DNA from: an uncultured Lachnospiraceae bacterium
GTDB lineage: Bacteria; Bacillota; Clostridia; Lachnospirales; Lachnospiraceae
Reading direction: 5' to 3'
Assembly (NCBI GenBank): GCA_905234245.1
Contig: CAJOGN010000016.1
Coordinates: 18,453-63,819, forward strand
Length of the DNA: 45,367 nt
Made by a program: the position numbers and the translations under genes. The notes below the pieces were generated by a model, which saw nothing but the letters and a program-made list of their open reading frames with translations, was not told the origin of the DNA and searched no databases. Of this stretch, positions 35,323 through 41,646 are shown one piece after another. Position 1 is the first letter of the stretch, and every line of letters starts with the position of its first letter.

Positions 35323-37146
35323 ATGCCTTCATCATTCTTCGGATTACACGTAGCAGCAACAGGACTTAACGCTGCGCAAGCCGCAATCAATACAACAGCG
35401 AATAACATTTCCAATGTGAACACAGATGGCTATTCACGACAAGAGGTTGGTCGTGTGGCAGCAGCTGCACAAAGGTGCTTTACATCTTACGGAAGTATCG
35501 GTACAGGTGTTGAGGTTACCAAGGTTACTCAGGTTCGTGACATCTACTATGATGAGAAGTATTGGAATAACAATGCCAAGCTCGGACTTCACGAGAAGAC
35601 ATTATACTACATGCAGCAGATAGAAGATTATTATGCTGATGATGTTAAGGTGTCTGGCTTTACTACTTTGTATACTAAGATGTTCAATGGTCTGGAAAAT
35701 GTTAAGAAGAACGCAGGTGACGCATCTGTACGAAATGAGTTCATTAGTGGTGCCAGAGAGTTAATGGATTTCTTCAATAGCACAGGAACATCAATGCAGG
35801 ACCTTCAGAGTTCTATTAATGATGAGATTAAGACTTGTGTAGATACAATCAATTCTGTATCACAGAAGATTGCTCTTCTCAATAAGCAGATTAATATTAT
35901 TGAGATGGAGGGTGGAATGGCCAATGAGCTTCGTGATGAGAGGTCAAGACTTATTGACGAGGTTTCACAGCTAATACCAGTTGAAGCAGTTGAGTACGAG
36001 GTTCTTAATAGTAATTACGAAGACCAGAAGACTGGTGCAACAAGATTTGAGGTTCGTTTTAATGGTAACCTGCTAGTTGAGAATTACAATTACAATACAC
36101 TTAGTGTTGTTACAAGAGATAAGAAGGCTAACCAGACAGATATTGATGGTTTGTACGATGTGAAATGGGATTTTTCAGGTTCAGTCATTGATTTTACCAG
36201 CAACGCAATTGATGGTGAGATGAGAGCCATGTTCCAGGTTCGTGATGGTAATGATGAAGAGAATCTTAAGGGTAAGGTAACTTCTACTGATTCTAGTAAG
36301 ATTACAATTAGTAATCCAACTATAACTGATATTGACAAGATGAATATGCCTAACGAAGGAACTATTCTTGTTAATAGTACATATTATAACTATTCAGATT
36401 TTGAAGTTACGACAGATGACCAGGGCAAGATTACTTCATACACATTTATGTTAGATAAGCCACTCACAAGTGATGAGAGAACAGCAATAATGGGTAAAGG
36501 CCTTACAGTAGGTAAGACTGTTAACTACAAAGGAATCCCTTATTATATGGGACAAATGAATGAGTTCTTAAGGTCATTTACAAGAGAGTTCAATAAAGTC
36601 GAACAAACTGGTGTGGATGGATATGGTAACAAGATGGGTGCCTTCTTCGTAGCTTACGATGCCTTTGCACAGAAGGAATTAGATGGAACAGATCCTATTG
36701 AGAGTGCTACATTCGACTCTCAGGGGAATACATATTACAGAATGACCTGCCTTAATGCCAGAGTCAACAAGGCGTCACAGGCGGATCCTAATCTGTTTGC
36801 AACAACTACAGACTTTACCAAGGGTGAGTCGGCTAATGATTTGGTAGATTCACTAGCTAATCTAGAGAACGGAGTTAAGCTATTTAGAGGAGGCTCTGGT
36901 TCAGCATTTCTACAATGTATATATGCTGATATTACTGTTGATACGCAAGAGAATCAGGTATTTACCAATAGCTATACAAGTATCAAGAATGCAATAGCAC
37001 AGCAGCGTATGTCAGTTTCGGGAGTTGATGAAGATGACGAGGCGATGGACTTAATCAAGTTCCAGAATGCATACCAGCTCGCTGCAAAATGTATATCAAC
37101 ACTAACAGCTATGTATGACCAGTTAATACTTAATACAGGAACCTGA
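35323..37146 (+). CDS. flgK: Flagellar hook-associated protein FlgK (second, more canonical copy)
   Basis: The protein has 607 residues from ATG 35323, five bases after TAGGTGA; the GTG at 35314 overlaps that site. The N-terminus LHVAATGLNAAQAAINTTANNIS followed by NVNTDGYSRQEV is the canonical FlgK sequence, and the C-terminus DDEAMDLIKFQNAYQLAAKCISTLTAMYDQLI is typical. The variable middle is longer than in the first copy. Two adjacent diverged FlgK proteins suggest either a two-part junction or division of labour. Its stop codon lies within the upstream strand of the stem-loop element at 37143. Confidence 0.93.
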   Translation: MPSSFFGLHVAATGLNAAQAAINTTANNISNVNTDGYSRQEVGRVAAAAQRCFTSYGSIGTGVEVTKVTQVRDIYYDEKYWNNNAKLGLHEKTLYYMQQIEDYYADDVKVSGFTTLYTKMFNGLENVKKNAGDASVRNEFISGARELMDFFNSTGTSMQDLQSSINDEIKTCVDTINSVSQKIALLNKQINIIEMEGGMANELRDERSRLIDEVSQLIPVEAVEYEVLNSNYEDQKTGATRFEVRFNGNLLVENYNYNTLSVVTRDKKANQTDIDGLYDVKWDFSGSVIDFTSNAIDGEMRAMFQVRDGNDEENLKGKVTSTDSSKITISNPTITDIDKMNMPNEGTILVNSTYYNYSDFEVTTDDQGKITSYTFMLDKPLTSDERTAIMGKGLTVGKTVNYKGIPYYMGQMNEFLRSFTREFNKVEQTGVDGYGNKMGAFFVAYDAFAQKELDGTDPIESATFDSQGNTYYRMTCLNARVNKASQADPNLFATTTDFTKGESANDLVDSLANLENGVKLFRGGSGSAFLQCIYADITVDTQENQVFTNSYTSIKNAIAQQRMSVSGVDEDDEAMDLIKFQNAYQLAAKCISTLTAMYDQLILNTGT

Positions 37147-37215
37147 TATAAGATATGCAAGGTCTACACGCTCATACAGAAAATCGCTTAGTAGACCTTG
37201 CATATATTAAGCGAT
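37143..37215 (+). other. Conserved-loop stem-loop element, copy 1 (flgK-flgL intergenic)
   Basis: A perfect 15-bp stem (37153-37167 with 37191-37205; arms ATATGCAAGGTCTAC and GTAGACCTTGCATAT) carries a 23-base loop at 37168-37190. That loop is identical to copy 2 at 20 of 23 positions, including ACGCTCATA and AAATCGCT. The strand directly before the stem, CTGATATAAG (37143-37152), can pair imperfectly with CTCATACAG in the loop. The last loop bases ATCGCTTA (37183-37190) are perfectly complementary to TAAGCGAT (37208-37215) just downstream. No T run follows, so it is not a standard terminator. It ends 16 bases before the flgL ribosome site. Confidence 0.75.
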
Positions 37216-37245
37216 CACGATGCATAGCCATGAGGAGGAAGAATA

Positions 37246-38760
37246 ATGAGAGTTACTAATAACATGATTATGAAGTCGTCAACTAATAATGTTAATGCGA
37301 CTAAAGTAAATGTTAATGATAAGAATAATCAGATGACAACTAATAAGAAGATTTCTCGACCATCTGAAGATCCTGTTATAGCGATTCGTGCACTTCGACT
37401 TGGTACAACTCTTAACAAGCTTGACCAGTATGTTGATAAGAATATTCCAGATGCAGCATCATGGCTTGAAGTTACAGAGACCGCAATCCTCAATATGAAG
37501 GGTCTTATTACAGATATGAGAACATTATCTGTTAATGGTAGTACAGGAACACTGACTGCAGATGACCGTAATACAATTCTTAGTCAGCTTCAGGCGTTGC
37601 AGAAGCAGATGTATTCTGAGGGAAATGCTGATTATGCAGGAAGAACAGTGTTTACTGGATTTAGAACTAATTCTACATTGACATTTACTGAAGATGAAGC
37701 TGATACTTCATATAATATTAAAGAAAAGTTCTCTGCTATAGATGATATGGCTGAATCAAGATATTATGCCGGCAGTGTGTCTGTTCCATCTACGCAGGCA
37801 GAGGTTCTTAATAATCCAATATCTGATGTAGAAGAGACTGTATATAATAGAGTTAGGTTGCCTTATGATAATATAGATAAGATTAATTCTATTGAATATA
37901 CTGTTGCTGGAGGAGCCGCTCCTACACCAGCTACTCTTACTACTTATGAGGATGAAGAAGCATGGGCTGCAGCTAATAGTGGTAAGAAGACAGTAGCGGA
38001 TGATAAAGCTGTATTTATTAAGAGTACAGGTGAGATTATTCTGGGTAATGAGCTTGCCAAAACTATGAGACAGAATAAGTCAGAGATTAGCGTTGATTAT
38101 GACAAGATAGGATTTAAGGCAGGAGAACTAAGACCAGAATTCTATTATGACTGTACTGACAATACTAATTCACTATCTCCTGTTAACTACAAGAGATATG
38201 ATAATAATGGCGAGTTAATTAGATACGATATTGAGTATAACATTGCAACTAATCAGAATCTTGGTGTTAATATAGAAGCCGTAGACGTATTCGACAGTAA
38301 TCTAATCCAGGATGTGGGAGATATGATTAACGCTGTAAATGCAGCAGTTAATGCCCACGACAAGGTTGATAAGATTAAGAGCATGATGAAAGAGAATCAG
38401 TATGCTACTGATCAATATCAGGAGAAGCTAAACGAATGGCTTGAGGCAGCGCAAAAGGAAGCAGATTACGCGGACGATAATGTTCAGAAGCTATTTAGTT
38501 CCAACATTGGCAAGGCTGACAACTATCTGTCAGATATCAGCCTGGCCGTAACCAAGGTAGGTTGTAAGAGCGACCAGTTATCTATTACGGAAGACAGAGT
38601 CGGCAATCAGCAGTCAACAGTAAGTAAGCTTCAATCTGATAACGAAGATGTTGACTTGTCTCAGATTATCCTAGAATATACTTCAGCTTACACAGCATAC
38701 CAGGCATCACTAACAGCTGCAAGTAAGCTAGGTCAGGTAAGTTTGCTGAATTATATCTAA
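37246..38760 (+). CDS. flgL: Flagellar hook-associated protein FlgL
   Basis: The protein has 504 residues. The N-terminus has flagellin-like features of FlgL: MRVTNNMIMKSSTNNVN, then KKISRPSEDPVIAIRALRL, TTLNKLDQYVDKNIPDAASWLEVTETAI. The C-terminal helix contains DRVGNQQSTVSKLQSDNEDVDLSQIILEYTSAYTAYQASLTAASK. FlgL is the second junction protein between hook and filament. It is longer than the ~300-residue enteric protein because of a large middle domain. The ribosome site (GAGGAGGAAG) lies just downstream of the stem-loop element. Confidence 0.93.
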   Translation: MRVTNNMIMKSSTNNVNATKVNVNDKNNQMTTNKKISRPSEDPVIAIRALRLGTTLNKLDQYVDKNIPDAASWLEVTETAILNMKGLITDMRTLSVNGSTGTLTADDRNTILSQLQALQKQMYSEGNADYAGRTVFTGFRTNSTLTFTEDEADTSYNIKEKFSAIDDMAESRYYAGSVSVPSTQAEVLNNPISDVEETVYNRVRLPYDNIDKINSIEYTVAGGAAPTPATLTTYEDEEAWAAANSGKKTVADDKAVFIKSTGEIILGNELAKTMRQNKSEISVDYDKIGFKAGELRPEFYYDCTDNTNSLSPVNYKRYDNNGELIRYDIEYNIATNQNLGVNIEAVDVFDSNLIQDVGDMINAVNAAVNAHDKVDKIKSMMKENQYATDQYQEKLNEWLEAAQKEADYADDNVQKLFSSNIGKADNYLSDISLAVTKVGCKSDQLSITEDRVGNQQSTVSKLQSDNEDVDLSQIILEYTSAYTAYQASLTAASKLGQVSLLNYI

Positions 38761-38828
38761 AAACTAGTTGCAACTATGGTTAGGAAAAGGTAACATATTA
38801 GTATAATATTTTAAGGAAGGTTTTTGAC

Positions 38829-39278
38829 ATGGTAGTTAATACGAGATTGTTTGGCGAAATTGATGTACAAGAAGACAAGATTATTAATATTGACAAGGGA
38901 ATTATCGGATTTCCTGACATGAAGTTATTTACGCTTGTATTCGATTCCGAGAAGGACTCTAAGAATATTATGTGGCTTCAGTCGTTAGACGAGACAGCAT
39001 TCGCAATGCCGGTTATGGTGCCTAACGATGTGGTCGGGGATTATAATCCTACTATAGAGGACGAGCTTCTTAAGCCACTTGGAGAATTAAATCCTGATAA
39101 TACTTATGTACTTGTTACTGTTAAGGTACCAAGTAATATCGAAGATATGACAATTAATCTCAAGGCTCCTATCATCATTAACACTGATACGCTTATAGGT
39201 GGACAGATTATTGTAGAGGATGATGTAGAAGTTCGCTTCCCTATATATGATATACTTAAGAAAGGGGCGGGTAAATAA
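38829..39278 (+). CDS. fliW: Flagellar assembly factor FliW
   Basis: The protein has 149 residues, the standard length. Family residues include NTRLFGEIDVQEDKIINIDKGIIGFPDM at the start and NLKAPIIINTDTLIGGQIIVEDD near the end (in family order). FliW binds CsrA allosterically and is displaced by flagellin, so free flagellin controls its own translation through CsrA. csrA follows after 1 base, which fits the partnership. Ribosome site AAGGAAGG. Confidence 0.96.
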   Translation: MVVNTRLFGEIDVQEDKIINIDKGIIGFPDMKLFTLVFDSEKDSKNIMWLQSLDETAFAMPVMVPNDVVGDYNPTIEDELLKPLGELNPDNTYVLVTVKVPSNIEDMTINLKAPIIINTDTLIGGQIIVEDDVEVRFPIYDILKKGAGK

Positions 39279-39279
39279 T

Positions 39280-39495
39280 ATGTTAGCATTAACTAGAAAG
39301 AAGGGTGAGTCCCTCGTAATTAATAATAATATAGAGGTTACTGTTCTTGAGATTAGAGGCGACCAGGTTAAGATTGGTATATCTGCACCTAAGGAAGTGC
39401 CTATCTATCGTAAGGAAGTATATCTTCAGATTCAGGAGGAGAACAAGGCGGTGCTTAATGCAGATGGTCTTGAGGCTCTCAAGAATCTGCTATAG
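39280..39495 (+). CDS. csrA: Carbon storage regulator CsrA
   Basis: The protein has 71 residues from ATG 39280. An earlier in-frame ATG would lie inside fliW and adds non-family residues. The sequence MLALTRKKGESLVINNNIEV, then VKIGISAPKEVPIYRKEVY, holds the two RNA-binding strands, including the N-terminal LTRKKGES and the Arg in PIYRKE. CsrA dimers bind GGA motifs in mRNA leaders and block ribosome binding; in Firmicutes the main target is flagellin mRNA. A matching site lies in the flagellin leader at 45174-45206. A terminator follows. Confidence 0.97.
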   Translation: MLALTRKKGESLVINNNIEVTVLEIRGDQVKIGISAPKEVPIYRKEVYLQIQEENKAVLNADGLEALKNLL

Positions 39496-39523
39496 TAATT
39501 CTATAGATAATATAAGTATAAAG

Positions 39524-39560
39524 ATACCGTAATTGGAATCATTTCAGTTACGGTATTTTT
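39524..39560 (+). terminator. Intrinsic terminator after csrA
   Basis: ATACCGTAA (39524-39532) pairs with TTACGGTAT (39548-39556), followed by TTTT. It is placed directly before stem-loop copy 2. Confidence 0.85.
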
Positions 39561-39561
39561 C

Positions 39562-39633
39562 GCTATATGAGAATAATCGACAAACACCAGCACGCTCATA
39601 TAGCAAATCGCTAAGCTGGTTTTGTCGATTATT
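39562..39633 (+). other. Conserved-loop stem-loop element, copy 2 (csrA-hydrogenase intergenic)
   Basis: A 19-bp stem with one bulged C joins AATAATCGACAAA and ACCAGC (39572-39584, 39586-39591) to GCTGGT and TTTGTCGATTATT (39615-39620, 39621-39633). The 23-base loop at 39592-39614 differs from copy 1 at only three positions, while the stem sequences are unrelated. The ten bases directly before the stem, GCTATATGAG (39562-39571), are perfectly complementary to CTCATATAGC in the loop (39595-39604), equivalent in position to the pairing strand of copy 1. The element starts one base after the csrA terminator T run and ends 39 bases before the hydrogenase start. Confidence 0.75.
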
Positions 39634-39672
39634 AGACCTATATTGGAATAAAAATAGAAAGGAAAAAAGACC

Positions 39673-41205
39673 ATGATAACAAACGACGCAGGGATAGTAG
39701 GATTTAAGCACAAGATAATAGAGGAGATGGCGCGTCTCGCATGGGCGGGAGAGATGACACCGGAAGACAAGGAGAAGCTTGTATACAAGATTATTCCAGG
39801 GCCGCTTGCCCAATACAGATGCTGTATATATAAGGAAAGAGAGATTGTTCGTCGGCGTATTAGATTAGCAGAGGGAATGAACGCGACACCTAATTCCACT
39901 ACCAGCGACGATATGATGATAGAGGTTCTTTCTCCTGCTTGCGAGGAATGTCCCATTTCTTCTTATGTAGTTACAGATAACTGCCGCTCTTGTATGGGTA
40001 AGCCATGCCAGAAGGCATGCGCCTTTGGGGCTATATCAATTGGTGATGAGCGTTCCCGCATTAATCCTAACATGTGTAAGGAATGTGGCAAATGCGCTGA
40101 AGCCTGTCCATATTCAGCCATAGCCCACTTAGAGAGACCTTGTAAGAAAGCCTGCCCCGTAGGAGCTATTACTTATGATGAGTATGGTGTATGTAAGATT
40201 GATGAGTCTAAATGTATCCAATGTGGTCACTGCATTCACTCATGTCCATTTGGCGCCATCGGTTCTAAGGCATTTGTGGTAGATGTTGTTAATGCCATTA
40301 GGTCCGGCAAGGAAGTAATTGCCATGTGCGCTCCCGCAACAGAAGGTCAGTTCGGCGAGGACATCTCCATGGCTTCCATAAGAAATGCTTGTAAGGACCT
40401 GGGCTTTGCTGATATGGTTGAAGTTGGTCTTGGTGGCGATATGACTGCGGCTTACGAAGCAGAGGAGTGGGCTGAAGCACTAGAAGATGAACGCAAGATG
40501 ACAACTTCATGCTGTCCTGCATTTATTAATATGCTAAAAAAACATTTTCCAGAGCAATTCAAGGAGAATATGTCTAATGTAGTATCTCCTATGTGTGCGG
40601 TGTCCAGATACCTCAAGGCAACAAGACCAGATTGCGTAACAGTATTCATAGGACCATGTATCGCTAAGAAGAGTGAATCAAGAGATAAATCAATCGAAGG
40701 CAATGCAGATTATGTTATGACCTACGGAGAGTTCCGCGCTCTTCTTCGTTCTAAGGATGTAGAGCTTAAGCCAGTAGAAGATGACTATCAGGAGGCTAGT
40801 ATCTTCGGCAAAGGCTTTGCCACAAGTGGAGGCGTTGCAAGCGCAGTTATAGAATGTATGAAGGAGAGGGGCATAGACGAGAAGGATATCAAGCTTCGCA
40901 AATGTGCTGGTGGCAAGGAATGTATGCAGGCCCTGACACTTCTTAAGGTTGGCAAGATTCCTGAAGACTTTATTGAGGGAATGGCATGTAGCGGTGGATG
41001 TGTCGGTGGACCATCTAAGCATGTGGCAGAAAAGGAGACACTGAAGGCAAGACAGACACTTCTTGGCAAGGCAGATGATAGGAATATATTAGATAATATT
41101 GAGAAGATGCCAATGGATAAGTTCTCAATGTATCGTGATGGTTTTATCTATAAAGTATTAAGTATATCCTTCCGATATAAAGTACGAGAAACTATAATTA
41201 ACTAG
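39673..41205 (+). CDS. Monomeric [FeFe] hydrogenase, group-B-like
   Basis: The protein has 510 residues. Ferredoxin-type Cys sets precede the catalytic core: a first incomplete set around 104-115 (CRSCMGKPCQKAC), a full 4Fe-4S set at 135, 138, 141 and 145, and another at 181, 184, 187 and 191. The H-cluster ligands are visible as Cys280 (TTSCCPAF), Cys329 (GPCIAKK), and Cys439 and Cys443 (ACSGGCVGG); Cys281 is in the place of the proton-transfer cysteine. The TSCCPAF/GPCIAKK forms are those I associate with group B rather than group A. Reaction: reversible proton reduction to H2 with ferredoxin. Its C-terminal ~20 residues look non-conserved and overlap a sigma-28-type promoter. Confidence 0.85.
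   Translation: MITNDAGIVGFKHKIIEEMARLAWAGEMTPEDKEKLVYKIIPGPLAQYRCCIYKEREIVRRRIRLAEGMNATPNSTTSDDMMIEVLSPACEECPISSYVVTDNCRSCMGKPCQKACAFGAISIGDERSRINPNMCKECGKCAEACPYSAIAHLERPCKKACPVGAITYDEYGVCKIDESKCIQCGHCIHSCPFGAIGSKAFVVDVVNAIRSGKEVIAMCAPATEGQFGEDISMASIRNACKDLGFADMVEVGLGGDMTAAYEAEEWAEALEDERKMTTSCCPAFINMLKKHFPEQFKENMSNVVSPMCAVSRYLKATRPDCVTVFIGPCIAKKSESRDKSIEGNADYVMTYGEFRALLRSKDVELKPVEDDYQEASIFGKGFATSGGVASAVIECMKERGIDEKDIKLRKCAGGKECMQALTLLKVGKIPEDFIEGMACSGGCVGGPSKHVAEKETLKARQTLLGKADDRNILDNIEKMPMDKFSMYRDGFIYKVLSISFRYKVRETIIN
41151..41178 (+). promoter_or_regulatory. Sigma-28-type promoter inside the 3' end of the hydrogenase gene
   Basis: TAAA (41151-41154), 16 bases, then TCCGATAT (41171-41178), against consensus TAAA-N15-GCCGATAT. 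It lies 85 bases before flaG and would drive flaG-fliD-fliS. Confidence 0.65.
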
Positions 41206-41262
41206 ATCAGTGCGCTCTGTGCACAGATTACAATTTATCTAATTACACATGGAGGTGGAGAT

Positions 41263-41637
41263 ATGACAGTAACAAATAGTATTAATGTTAACAGCACTTA
41301 TCAGGGACAAGGAAGTTCAACAGTTGCTGCGTCTAATGTAAGAGAGGATGTCAGCATACAAGAGAAAGCTAATAAAGACGTTGGACGTCCGCTAACCGGT
41401 GAGGAAGGCAAGGTTGCAAGCAAAGAGCAGGTTCAGAAAGCCGTACAGGAGATTAACAAGAAGGCTAACGGAGTCACAGCAGTATTCGGTATAGATGATG
41501 ATAGTAATCGCGTATATATCAAGATTGTTGATAAAGAGTCCGATAAGACTATTGTACAATATCCTGCAGAGGAGACGCTTAAGTTAATTAACAAAGTGTG
41601 GGATCAGGAAGGCTTCACAGTAGACGAGAAGAGATAG
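41263..41637 (+). CDS. flaG: FlaG family flagellar protein
   Basis: The protein has 124 residues. The first ~55 residues are low complexity and polar; the conserved C-terminal half is EQVQKAVQEINKKANGVTAVFGIDDDSNRVYIKIVDKESDKTIVQYPAEETLKL (in order, in shorter pieces), with the FlaG signature I-x-QYPAEE. FlaG affects filament length and sits before fliD in many genomes, as here. ATG after GGAGGTGGAG. Confidence 0.93.
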   Translation: MTVTNSINVNSTYQGQGSSTVAASNVREDVSIQEKANKDVGRPLTGEEGKVASKEQVQKAVQEINKKANGVTAVFGIDDDSNRVYIKIVDKESDKTIVQYPAEETLKLINKVWDQEGFTVDEKR

Positions 41638-41646
41638 GAGGATACT

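Noticed and set aside
37143-37215. Standard rho-independent terminator for flgK
   Set aside because: The stem is strong but the loop is 23 bases and no T run follows; the loop matches copy 2 instead.
37143-37215. Stable H-type pseudoknot using all pairings at once
   Set aside because: Connecting strands of 0 and 2 bases cannot span a 15-bp stem, so the pairings must be alternatives.
37143-39633. Pair of identical insertion-sequence or MITE copies
   Set aside because: Only the loop is shared; stem arms and flanks are unrelated, and there is no transposase or target duplication.
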